Source: Thuidium tamariscinum (taxonomy: Eukaryota; Streptophyta; Bryopsida; Hypnales; Thuidiaceae). From it: DNA of 64,000 bases. This document shows positions 52,201 through 62,336 of the stretch, piece by piece. The position numbers were made by a program, and so were the translations under genes. Within the stretch, counting starts at the first letter, position 1, and each line of letters opens with the position of its first letter. Below the pieces are notes generated by a model that did not search any database, was not told where the DNA came from, and saw only the letters and a program-made list of their open reading frames with translations. The DNA lies in assembly GCA_947034885.2 (NCBI GenBank), contig OX344749.2, positions 30,085,501-30,149,500 on the forward strand, in the 5' to 3' direction.

Positions 52201-52544
52201 GTACAAACTATATATCTGATGGTACAAACTTTATAAATTGTACCTCAAATCTCATTAGATGTAGTGGTTTGACCCTAAGATGTGGAGACGCCAACCTTAT
52301 TGATGTGCCCGTCCGAGTAAGCAAAGAGGATCCAAGACTCTACCGTGTTGTTGTTTTTGCACAAGTAGCCATTCCAGCGTTGGAAGAGTTTACGTGGGAT
52401 TATGGCTGTAGTTTTGAAAAGCGAGAAGTGGATTCTGTAGTTCCCTTCCGTTGTAAGTGTGGTAGCACTCACTGCCGTGACTCAGTAACTGACGATCATC
52501 CAATTCGCCCCATCACTGATGTCTTGCCATCATGTGCAAACTGA
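49203..52544 (+). CDS. SUVR-type SET-domain histone-lysine methyltransferase part of the fusion, intact
   Basis: From the ATG at 49203 (start of the third exon) the spliced frame is open for 817 residues to the TGA at 52542-52544. The order is: a Cys-containing start; an acidic Thr/Gly/Glu-rich region with a 51-residue duplication; a basic KRPKPSRPK stretch; a pre-SET cysteine cluster (CQCGECC to about CTNH); and a SET domain with KGWGLRT, EYVGEI, NHRCGDANLIDVPV and EFTWDYG. It closes with post-SET CKCGSTHCR. The NHxC/DxNL and WDY motifs are complete. The NHRC join uses the acceptor at 52278-52279, chosen because it restores the conserved motif exactly. Plant SUVR proteins methylate histone H3, typically lysine 9, to silence chromatin; substrate choice here is inferred. 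Whether translation can start at 49203 is unknown, since the broken first exon lies upstream on the same transcript. Confidence 0.75.
50495..50800 (+). repeat. 153-bp in-frame tandem duplication in the SET gene
   Basis: Two units (50495-50647 and 50648-50800) of exactly 51 codons differ at about two bases (an Ala/Val and an Asp/Gly change), so the duplication is recent. It lies in the acidic low-complexity linker before the SET domain and preserves the frame. Confidence 0.93.
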
Positions 52545-53992
52545 AACTGCACGTTGCATTGTGGACTATATACACTTGTGGATTTCAGAACGAATTAAGT
52601 AGTTCTGGGTGGGTGGGTACTCGATAGGTAACATCTCTTAAGCTATTGTTGCGATGCAACCGCCCAACACATCTTAATATTTGTGATACTTGGGGAAGAC
52701 ATAAACAGTGGAAGAGAATACGTGTACGTGTTAGCAAAAAGCCCTTTAATGGCAAGGGGTACTCATAGAAGACATTTCCACCTCCAGTTCAATACATTTT
52801 TACAAAATTAGTATAATTTGTACAAAATTGTATATAGAGTACCGTATATGCCTGTACTGCAAAGTACTACGACAAGTCAAACTTGTGAACAAACTGGTAT
52901 GTGTATACACATCTTATGAAGTGAAGCAAATTTATTGATAAATTACACCCAAACACGACCTTAACAAATTAACCCTACAACAACTTCATTTAGATTGTAC
53001 TTTAAGCAAAAGAACCATCTATACAACTGCTCTTTGCTCTTGTCTTCTAAGGTTGTGCATTCCACATTATAGCCTCCATTTGTTGTCGTTGTGTAGCTGA
53101 TAAAGTAGTCATAGTGAGAGGATAGACGGATAGTGCTTAGTGTTGTCTTCTTCCTTACTATAGTACCCCACATTCTCAGTCTAATCTCCGTGAACGATTC
53201 AGAGTCCAGACGTCTTGCATCATACTTTCTTTCTATTGAACTTTGACAGACAATTGCATACCCTGGAACTCGTTACTAATAGCTCTAGTCCACTCTATCT
53301 TCTAGCAGTCTTTGAGTCTTCTCACAATAAAAGAGCCCTGACTTCATCAGACCCCGAGCCTAAAACCTGTCCCTTCCGCTTCTCCACGCTCTTCCTTAAC
53401 CTGTGCAAGGTAACGACGCAAGTCAGCCTTGGAATGTAGGATGGAAGACACCCTACCCTGAACGCAACCTGTCGACTTGTCCAATAGGAATAGGATCAGC
53501 CTTGCAATTTAAAACGGAAGCTATAACAGTAACTCATGACGCAATGCAATGCAATTGTAGGAGCGAGCAAGCTATTGCAACAAGACATGAAAGAAGCAAG
53601 GAAGAAAAGACAAGGACTTTTGCTAGACCAAAGGCAACATGATGGAGACAACCCTGAATGGAGAAGTCTATGATTCATGTCACAAAAAATCTATTAGCAC
53701 ATGAAATAACCTAGAAACGAAATTAAGGCAAAGGTAGTCCAAGCGAAAATGCCCGTACTCAGAAAATGACGGAAATGCTAGTGCTCAGAAAATAGAGTTT
53801 GGCTGTCACAATACAATACCTTAACTACTACATGAAAATCAACACAATTTTAGAGTTATACCATCAAGATCACCATGACATAAAAAATTGCAGATGAAGA
53901 AAGTGGGTAATAGAATATGAAAAGTGATAGATTGCAGTACCCAATAGTGGACACATCCTTAGTTATTATGTGTACTTTTTAGTATATATAGT

Positions 53993-54022
53993 ACATTTTG
54001 TACTAGTATCAGTACAAAATGT
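53993..54022. repeat. Short perfect inverted repeat centred on GTAC words
   Basis: Arms ACATTTTGTACT (53993-54004) and AGTACAAAATGT (54011-54022) are exact reverse complements around AGTATC. It could form a small hairpin or a dimeric protein-binding site. It is too short and A/T-rich to be called a terminator. Confidence 0.6.
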
Positions 54023-55780
54023 GACACTAAACGTACATTGAAATGTTCATTTGCAGGTCTACTACTCTGTAGTCAGCTATTATTTTAGGTAGTACCATTT
54101 TTACTCATGTAATCAAAGATGATTGTTTACTAAAGATGAATAAGAACTACTGTAAGGACTACAAGTACAACATGCAAGTACAAATAATGCAAACAATTAA
54201 GTTTTTGAACTAAGTTCTTCTTACAACTCCGAACATTGAACCTCGAATACAATAAACCTGAAATTGTAGTGTATGTACTGTTAAAAGCATACAAAGGTAC
54301 CACCAATGTATGAACATTCCCTTCATCCACCGCTATCAATACAATATACCCTAAACCTACTACAAATGTTACGAACACTACAATTTCTTAATTGAATGTA
54401 TTCCAAGAATTCGGTTTTCTGAACTTCAGTTACCATTGGTGAAGTTTGTACTTTTAAAATCATAAGATGGTAGTACAACAGTCTACTGACATTGCTTTCA
54501 CTCACCACGATCAACGCGAATGCAATCGTCCGAGTACAACAGGTACCCGCCATACAAAAGTAGACATGAACTAATACAGAAATATTTGATGTACAAAGAG
54601 ATGAAGTCACTTACCAGGTGTTTTTACAAATATGACGTCCAGAATTTGAACTTCAATCCTGCCATTGTACAGAGGGTAAGCACCTGAAATACAAAGTGCC
54701 CACTGTACGACCTGAAGGATATGTCTAAATCCAAATAGTATGTTAACTAATAGAGACTAAAAAACCTTAAGTCCATCGACTGAGATGTTGTATTTTTTAT
54801 GTACTTGAAGAACCCTAAATCACTTCAACACCTTCAACCTTCCATTACAGTTTTTGAGAGGAGTATAGATTAGGATCATTCTATAACAGAGTTGAATCTA
54901 ATTCAATGCAATGAACAACTACAATGGGTATAAGACTATAGCATAGTAAGATAATAATCAATGCAGTGGGTAACTTGAAACTTAAGTGAAATGAAACTAA
55001 TTGGAATTGCATATACAAACCTTCACATGTCCTGATTTACTGACGCACACGAAAATGTGGATGCTTCTGATGCCACTGCTCGCTCAAACAAGGCCTCTGC
55101 GCTCATGACAACAGTAGTAGCAGACATATATCTAGTACTGCGAAATCCTAGATAATACGCAATGTCACCTTGCTTCGACGTCGGTGTTTCTGAGACATAT
55201 CCGTTCGTCGAAGTCACCAAAGAATCAAACTCACAGCTCACAGTAGCCAAGGAACTATGTCTAGGACCACACAATGGGAAGTAAGCCATAATGTATTGTT
55301 GAACAAGTCTAGAGCTACGAAATGGAAAATAGTCTGTGATGCATTGCTGAACAAGTGTGCAGTTACGAAATGGAGGGTTAGACATCGCCATAGAGGAAGT
55401 CCAGCAAGTGCACGATTCGAAAACCAGGGAGTGACCACAGACTAGAAATGAGGTAGTAGCCGAACTTGGAAAACGGAAAACCGAATACTGAAAACGAGAT
55501 GGGCAACAATCGAAACGAAAAAACTCCTCTACACCGCCTCTCGGCAAACATCAGAGAAAATGAGTTGTCAGAGGCGAAACGGGAGGCAAAGCATTGGCGG
55601 CTCCAGATGTCCACGAATTTGCGGTGACCATGCCCAGCAACATTGTTGTCAGTGAATTTGATCCATCCATGTGTCACAATTTGAAAGTCAATGGAAAATT
55701 CCGTTACAGCACATTCTAAGATCATTCAATAAAGTAAAACGGGCACCAGAAAGTATGGACCAAATTACCAAGAATAACTT

Positions 55781-55911
55781 TGTACAAACAGTATTCTTTT
55801 GTACAAAATGTAGTAATTATCAATCGGGGAGGGAGTAGACGTACATTGAAACATACTCCTTGTACAAAGAAATTAGCTTATGGTACAAACAAAGTGGTTT
55901 CTTGTACAAAC
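55781..55911 (+). promoter_or_regulatory. Array of five TGTACAAA-type words before the viroplasmin-domain gene
   Basis: TGTACAAA or GGTACAAA occurs at 55781, 55801 (offset one), 55861, 55882 and 55903, within 210 bp of the ATG at 55988. GTAC is the core of SBP-box and copper-response sites in green plants, so a regulatory role is possible but not shown. Similar words are dense in the introns of the RING-SET gene. Confidence 0.35.
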
Positions 55912-55987
55912 TAACACACAAACTTAATAACTAAAGCCCTAAAGGCAGGATTGGAAGAAACGAGAGGTTTTTTCTAACATCTGAAGA

Positions 55988-56416
55988 ATGGCGCGATCAC
56001 CAGAGGAGCACTGGCGGCAATGGAGGGAATTTTTGTGGCAATGGTTTGCGGTGTCGTGTTGGTTTATATGCGATTGGATTCGCCAAGTCATGGACAAGAT
56101 CTGTAATATATTGGAGTGGACGTTGGCGAGGCAAGATACACCTGTGGCAGTGAGTGAGAGACGCCAGTCTACAGGTGTAGAGTCAAGCGCGGAAGGAGCT
56201 TTGGCTCGTTGGCGTGGTGGAGTGCACGAGGGTGTTCAGGAAGATGTAGCATCCACAGGAAGTTTTTATGCAGTGAGGCACGGGCGAACTCCTGGTCTCT
56301 ACCGTTATTGGGCCGATTGTGCCCGGGAGGTTTTGGGATTCAAAGGAGCCAAGTTCAAAAAATTCAAGACACTAGGAGAAGCAAAAGATTTTTTGCATGA
56401 TACTAAGGAAAGATAG
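55988..56416 (+). CDS. 142-residue protein with a caulimovirus-viroplasmin/RNase H1-type hybrid-binding domain
   Basis: A single-exon frame runs from ATG to TAG. The first about 50 residues are Trp-rich and hydrophobic (WFAVSCWFICDWIRQ), suggesting a membrane-associated or amphipathic helix. The C-terminal about 50 residues, with YAVRHGRTPGLYRYW, then GAKFKKFKTLGEAKDFL, match the small fold found at the N terminus of eukaryotic RNase H1 and in caulimovirus inclusion-body proteins. In RNase H1 this fold binds RNA/DNA hybrids. No RNase H catalytic domain follows, so the protein would bind but not cut. It sits between the SET gene and the minus-strand transposase-like gene, as part of element B. 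It could derive from a host RNase H1-like gene or from a pararetrovirus relic; nothing else viral is visible nearby, which favours the former. Confidence 0.7.
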   Translation: MARSPEEHWRQWREFLWQWFAVSCWFICDWIRQVMDKICNILEWTLARQDTPVAVSERRQSTGVESSAEGALARWRGGVHEGVQEDVASTGSFYAVRHGRTPGLYRYWADCAREVLGFKGAKFKKFKTLGEAKDFLHDTKER

Positions 56417-56901
56417 GATTTTTCTAGGGGGTTCAGAGCTAGGATCAATTGCTGTAAACCCTGAACTAGCTATGTACCATTCTCTGATATCTTGTTGGTT
56501 TAATTTGAGTATATTTTAATTGAGATACCATGTTGCTATAAATTGAGTTTTTATTAAGTGAGATACCATGTCACCTGGTAGAAATTGAGTTTGTATGAAG
56601 TGAGTAGAGTGTTGAGTATTTGTAGCCTTGGAAGCCAATTTATGCACGTAGAATTGTGACTTTCAATGCGGATGCAAAAAATGGACTGAAAAACTTCCCC
56701 TCTGTTGAGAAAATGAAAAATTTATTGAAATAACATGAATCGCAATAGAATTGGATCAGAGTAAACATATAACTTGCGTTACCAGATGAACATTTTGCAC
56801 CATAGCTATGGACATCTATAATCCAATACATATTTGTACAAAGAACAATTAATTGTACAAGAAATAGAGAGTAGTCCAAAGAAATAAGCCACTGCAGCTA
56901 C
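56417..56901. other. Convergent 3' spacer between the viroplasmin-domain and transposase-like genes
   Basis: This AT-rich spacer lies between two genes whose 3' ends face each other. A sentence-like duplication (GAGATACCATGT with TAAATTGAGTTT-type words) occurs twice near 56521-56592. No gene is seen. Confidence 0.5.
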
Positions 56902-59900
56902 CTAATCGTCTTCCTCCCTAAACCGGTGTAAGCCAGCCCTAATTGTAGCGACACTGTCTTCGCTTAAATCGTAAGTAACCTCCCCACCTTTATGCCTACC
57001 TAGCTTAGGAATCATTGCGAATTTGCCGTGCACAACAAGATGTGCATCAATGTGAGCTGGTTGAGAATTGCTGAGGAATACATAACCATTGTTCCACTTT
57101 TGATAGTAAGTGCCTCGTACGATGAAGTCACCAGATTCAAACTCAGGGCCCCATGCACATTTGAATCTGTGGTCAACCACATATTTTCCCCTTATGCACT
57201 GCAAAATATAGAACTCTACTCCCTCGACATTGCCTTCCATGGCAGGGACAGCGAAATTGTCACCTGGCCGTATGAGATCACCAAATCCCTCGCCTTCTAC
57301 ATCTTCCTCCCAATCCTCATCTTCTGGGATGTCATGGTCTATCATGTGGTCAGCAACTTCTTGGAGGTTGTGTGGTTTCAGCTTCACCAAATCCTAGTTT
57401 TCGACATGGGACTTATTTAAGCAATTTATAAAGTTGTTGTCGAGGCAATAGGCACAAAAGCAGGAGAGTTTGCGAACAAACAGTTGTGTTGGATCTGCAA
57501 CAGAAAAAGAATAGATCGAATGCAAAGCCTGGGAACCTTGAACAGTTTCGCATAGATACCCACGTTCCCTCATACAATCCTTGGGGATCTCCCAAAAATA
57601 TCTAAATACTTCCTTGATGCTTGTCTTCTCAAAATTCGTGTCAACCATCCCTCCCATGGTTTCATTCAAGAATGACACCGCATCATGTGCATTTTGCATC
57701 CTCCTCCATGTGTTGTGTAGTTGGGACTGCCTCAAAGCACGCTTTACAACAGCACCAGCTCCATCCCACTCTCCCTTACCATGACCTGTTCCAAAAAAGT
57801 TCCAGTTCATAGTACAACCATTTGTCATGCCGGGATATCTGGCTACAAAATAAAACGGTCGAGCACCCTTAAACTGTCCTGCGCAACCATCAGACCACAC
57901 TATGTGGTGTGTCGGTCGAATCCCTGCAAACGACAGATTATAGTACGTGAGTTGTAGGTGTAGAATAGACACTCAGTACAATATGTATCATATATAGCTA
58001 CAAAGCACAGAAGCATTGTAATTAGAGAGTTTGGATTCTTTGTGCCATCCCAAGTAATAAAGTCTCATAAGACCTAGGCATGTAGTTCTAAAAAATGAGA
58101 AATTGAGGCAAGACATACAAAACTAAGGGAAATGGAATGCAAACCTTGAGAATGTAGCCATTGCCAATGTTGCATCAAGCAATGCTGAACAAAGAGGGAA
58201 TCGTGCTTTTCATCGTCAGTTATGTAGAAATGAGATTCCTTCACTATGGCTCCATCTGGTTTAAACCGATACGTGATGTGCACAAGGATACTAATCTGCG
58301 TTGAGCACCAATACATGCTCTGGATCTGGTTTTGAATCTCAAAAGTGTAGTTTTCGGCAAAATCAATATGTGACAAAATCACATCTTTACCTAAACTCTG
58401 CATAGAACGCTTGCATTGGTCGTCCTGCCACCTTGCAATAAAGTTGTGCTTCACGAACTTGGGAAGTTTTAACTTCAAGTGTTCAAAAAATACTTGTGGA
58501 GAGGTCTCCTTGTATACCTCAACGATCCTCTTACGGGGCTTTCCATCCCGCTTCAACCCAATCACTTCATTCTCGAAGCACTTCCAGGTGACATTTGAAG
58601 ACGATGATGACTCAAGAGGGCAAATTTGAAGCTTTGAAATACCGCAGTCTGCACACGTACCCATGACACATTGCAAAGCATGCCACTCTTTGTTCTCAGG
58701 CTTAGGGCAAACAATATCTTGCCAAAGGGTTGTTGTACCTCCATATGTCTTCAGATGTGCTTTACACTTTGACTCTTCTTCCAATCGAAAGAGGCACACA
58801 TCACACGTATATTGACAATTCTCTGAGAAGTGAATTCCTTTTGAGCCATCCCGAATCCGATTGAACCCCTCCCTGAGCATATCGATCTCCACATGATATC
58901 TACAGCAACAGACGTTCCTCTCGTTGCACGCTTTAACAAAGTAAGGCTTCAATTTCTCAAAGGCTCTCTGCTTGATTGGCACGTCTGGGTGTGCCACCTT
59001 GAACTCATGGTAGAATGCGGCCTACAACATTTTATGAAAAATCAGAAGTAGTAATTCGAAGAGGTAATGAAAAGTCCTCACAAATCCCATACACAACATA
59101 CCTTGGGCCCTAATACCTGGTAGTTAAAGTAGATCAGCACTTCAGCAGAGAGCACCCGAGACAAACTCAATGAATATGAACATCAAACAGTGTACATCAC
59201 CCGGCAACGAAGACTTTCTGAATACTCGACCGTGACCCTCACGGTACTTTTTGTACAAGATGCACAATTATAAGTACAGAATGTATCTGAAGGTTGTACT
59301 GTGGAATACACAGTCATATTATCAGAGAGCTAGAGAACATATTGCCTAGAATTTTTGATTTGATAACGTGCTTGGACGCTTCAATAGAATCGATTTGTAC
59401 CTGACTTTTGAGCAAATAGTAAGTGCAATGTTTTTCGTATGTTTTTGGACCTATCCACTTCTGTACAATTTCCTTCCTGTTGGAGCTTACACGGGTCTCT
59501 TCCGTCCACCACTTTGTGACGAGGTCTTTAATCTCATCAGATAGTCCCGGCTTCTTCCTACGCCTTGCAAGTGCAAACGGCGTTCTAAGCATACGGACGC
59601 TACTTCGGCGAGTGATAGCCACCTTCAAATTGGCTGGGTGAATTTTTAGAACCCGAGACAAAGCTTTTGTACTTGTCACACTGGTAGAAATAGCGGCGTC
59701 TAAGAGAACAGCTTTCCTAGCAAGCATGTCTGCCGACTGAACTCCCTTCACAGCTTCCAATTCCTGCTGGTAGTTTTTGAGGAATTCAAATTGAGTTTTG
59801 GCATCCTGTCCACGAGGATAATATGGAGGAAGAAATAGACAAATACGTTCATCTTCTAAAAATCTCTCCATGATCTTGAACCTAGAGGATGCATCAGGAC

Positions 59901-60174
59901 AACCTTGCATCTTCATTACGAAAAAATCTACAATTTCGGACAAAACTACACCAAGCTCTCGTGGAGACATATCTCTTCCAACCTCCAAATCATCGGACAC
60001 AGCAAGCGACCTAGCTGCTTCATCTCTCTCCCTCAACAATTGTCTCCGTTTTCGTTGCCTCTCTACCTCCCCGTCTCTCAAACTCTCCCTCAACACACTA
60101 CGATCCTCTGCCCTTCCACGAGGTCCCTTCCTCTTGAACCCAGCACGTCATTCTCCAAGTCTTTTATTTGCCAT
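56902..60174 (-). pseudogene. Transposase-like protein with candidate DDE/D triad, three exons, two in-frame stops
   Basis: Minus-strand exons 60174-59401, 59021-58145 and 57923-56902 join in phase (GT-AG) to about 890 codons. The first exon is basic and helical. The second shows FEKLKPYFV, a Cys/His-rich region (CCCRYH, CDVC, CADCG) and SHIDFAENY (Asp478). The third shows WSDGCAGQFKG (Asp562) and FFGTGHGKGEWDGAG (Glu602/Asp604). The acidic residues in the SHIDFAENY, SDGC-QFK and HGKG segments are spaced like an RNase H-fold transposase. I recall an uncharacterised family with the same order in other eukaryotes, but I cannot name its superfamily with confidence. TGA at 60150-60148 interrupts codon 9 and TAG at 57396-57394 lies before the last 164 codons, so this copy is probably inactive. 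It is the only nuclease-like gene belonging to B itself. Confidence 0.65.
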
Positions 60175-61079
60175 TGAAGGAAATTGAAACCAAAATCAGT
60201 AACAGTGAAGCATCGAAACATTCTAGAGTTCACAAGAGGCATCAAAACATTGTAGCAACTATCTGAATTGAAGCATCAAGCTTCCAGCGACTATCTGAGC
60301 TGAAACATCAAAGCTTCCAACAAGTATGGCACCCGACTTCAGGCATGTTGAAACATCCTCACTATTCCAGGCGACTAACTAAGGCGCGCCCAAATTCAAG
60401 GAGGTCTGTTGTCAGAGTACCGGAAAAGACACCGGAATACGAGGCATACAACTTTCGTACAGTTTGTATTAGGTACTCTCGTTTGTACATCGGGCCAAAT
60501 AGCGACCGTAGCGTGCGATCACCCCACTGTAGTGTAATTTTATTGAGACCCTTCAGTTAGTAATTCAAATGTGAATGAAATGAAGTATTCAAAAATAGTG
60601 CAATGATAATGGTGCAAATTTTTAGAATTCATTATCGGCAAATCAATAGGAGTTTAAATAAACCATACAAATGGACCTTAAGTAAAAGAATAATATACAC
60701 CAACAAAAAGAAAGCCCATTAGTAATGCATCTTTTCAAAAAGAAAGACAAAAAAAATATTCTATTGGAAAAAATGTTTTTGAAAATGAAAAAGATAAACA
60801 AAGAGTAGAGGAATTAGAAAGAATTTATCAACTCAAGAGTGTGAGTGTTAGAAAATCCTAAATTGCATATGCCATTGTAGTTGCCAACTAGAAGATTATT
60901 AGTTAGCGCAAATGCAATAGAATTGTACTTTGCATGTCATGTTTTAGTTGTCCAACATCTTCAAACTTGGTACACTTATGAGTTGATTTGTTGCCAAGTA
61001 GATCTAATGTGAATTTTGTTGTTTAAAACTATATTGAAAGTACCTTAGCATTTTAAACAATAGTTGCATAGTAGTTGTT
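60175..61079. other. Gene-free region right of the transposase-like gene, with degenerate short repeats
   Basis: From about 60205 to 60350 there are three to four degenerate units of about 34 bp with ATCAAAAC/ATCAAGCTTCCA-type words. This would be the promoter side of the minus-strand gene. The rest is AT-rich and featureless. Confidence 0.4.
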
Positions 61080-61763
61080 GAGGTGAGAAGATGATCCCTC
61101 CAAGTCACAATTAGTCATTTAGCAATTGCAATGAACACACAATGCTTTGAAGCTACTTTAAATCCGCTAATGAGGTCCCACTACTTTGCATCATTTTCTT
61201 AAACTGTAGTAGTTGTAGTTTAGTCACTCTAGAATGATAAACCTCCACGTCAGCAAAAAGCCTAAATGATCCAAACTCTAAATTTTACTTTCCAAACAAA
61301 AAAGACGTTGAAGTCATCCTGAAGTCATGTTGTAGTCATGGTGTAGTAATACGCAGTCGTGTCCTAGTAACATTAGCACCACTACTATCCATGTCAACAT
61401 ACTGCCGTGCCCGTCTTCTTAGAAAAAATTGCAATGGGGCCATCCAAAGATCCTAAAGTCATATTTAAGTTGCACAACAGTATAGATCAATCATAATTAA
61501 TGACTAGCTCAAAACTAGGGCATCTAAAAAGGTTCTCCCCCATTCTTTGTACCCCAATTTCAATGAATGTCTACTGTGACTGTCCCCCTCTATAAGGTCT
61601 TCATCCTTGAGTTGCAAAAAATGACTAGAAAATGACTCTGAAAAACTGTAGAACAAACTTTGGTGCAATTATAGAGGTATCAGTCATTTTTGAGTCAGAC
61701 CGGACAGTGAGTCATATATTAGTCATTCGTTGTAGTCATATATACCCCCCAATTCTAGTAGTG
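61080..61763. repeat. Right terminus and subterminal array of element B
   Basis: AGTCATT, AATGACT, AGTCATC and AGTCATG words recur irregularly up to the terminal CTAGTAGTG, mirroring the left end. AGA follows at 61764-61766. Confidence 0.75.
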
Positions 61764-62336
61764 AGACAAATTGACATAAAAATTTGAAAAAATTGAGTTC
61801 ACACCTCCTACCACCCTATGTGTATATATAGAATTGTCTTTCAAATCCACAATACAAATTGCTTATCACAAATTACAAATTACAAATCACAAAAAAAATG
61901 AAATAATCTCTTAGAATTCTGCTAAAACAACATTTTATAGTGCAATTTTGACAATATACTTCAAAATTTATGTAGAATGTATAAATTGCACACACATACA
62001 AATGGAATTTTTCATAACACTAAAACACTTGAAGTGTCCACTTTTGGCTCACTTTGGAATGCATGATTTAATTTCCTGCCACCATACAAGTTATTGATAC
62101 AAAAGACGAGGGGAAAGCCTTTTATGACAATTCTTTTATATTACTTGTCTAGTTCCCCTACGTAGAGTTGCTCAACCTACTCGAATTATTTTGGGCAAGA
62201 TATCTCTATATCTAGGCATCAAGTTGTCCAAAACAAAGTTTCCTTGAAGGGAGTGAACTTCTTGATTTTATGTAAAAATTTTAGAAATAGTTATCCATTT
62301 CATACTTTGTAATCACTTCCTTGAATGTCAAGTATT
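61764..62336. other. Spacer between elements B and A'
   Basis: It starts with AGA, the right copy of B's target duplication. Positions about 61800-61870 resemble the outer edge of the A-family palindrome (CACCTCCTACC, TGTGTATATATAGAA), so a fragment of that family may have been the insertion site. No gene is seen. Confidence 0.5.

Larger units (their letters stand above)
46684..52544 (+). pseudogene. RING-like/SET fusion gene, nine predicted exons; first exon broken
   Basis: Exons 46684-48300, 48945-49098, 49202-49342, 49454-49517, 49757-50940, 51044-51116, 51254-51547, 51696-52129 and 52280-52544 all have GT-AG borders and every junction keeps phase, spanning roughly 1,400 codons. Exon 1 encodes a very acidic Glu/Gly/Asp stretch, the YG-rich module shared with the gene at 6843 (GRYGYNW, MARGII), a coiled coil and a RING-like cluster (CDFC, then CKHLYHPWC, then Cys-x4-Cys). 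Later exons give a Cys-rich segment, a low-complexity acidic region and a SUVR-like SET domain. Exon 1 carries a frameshift at the T run 47092-47097 (one base short), TGA at 47649-47651 and TAG at 47793-47795. The fusion would place a RING-like module and a histone methyltransferase in one nuclear protein. The long ancestral form is inferred from splicing only. Confidence 0.75.
52545..55987. other. Intergenic region of element B between the SET gene and the viroplasmin-domain gene
   Basis: Several frames of 60-175 codons occur (for example 55023-55547 and 55378-55725 on the minus strand), but none has a recognisable domain and they overlap one another in different frames. Two imperfect units of about 44 bp near 55289-55374 share a TTG(A/C)TGAACAAG(T)-like core and GAAATGGA. 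A 12-bp perfect inverted repeat with a 6-bp spacer lies at 53993-54022. GTAC-containing words are common, with an array just before 55988. Confidence 0.45.
4021..61763. mobile_element. Element B: 57.7-kb CACTA-terminated transposon carrying several host-like genes
   Basis: The left end reads CACTACAAGAAATGGGGGGT and the right end, read inward on the minus strand, CACTACTAGAATTGGGGGGT. The match continues for about 43 bp with about five mismatches. AGA directly flanks both ends (4018-4020 and 61764-61766), a perfect 3-bp target duplication. Both subterminal zones hold AGTCATT/AATGACT arrays. About 28.9 kb of the interior is the later insertion C (12879-41811), so B itself is about 28.8 kb. The remainder holds a RING-like gene, a RING-SET gene, a viroplasmin-domain gene and a minus-strand transposase-like gene, but no recognisable tnp2. 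It could be a cargo-capturing CACTA element moved in trans, or a family using the minus-strand gene as transposase. Confidence 0.9.

Noticed and set aside
55023..55725. Overlapping minus-strand frames between the SET and viroplasmin-domain genes
   Set aside because: They overlap in different frames, show no domain and contain an internal DNA repeat; no consistent splice model was found.
55988..56416. Endogenous pararetrovirus insertion, suggested by the viroplasmin-like domain
   Set aside because: No movement protein, coat protein, reverse transcriptase or other viral region is visible nearby, and the same fold is common in eukaryotic RNase H1.
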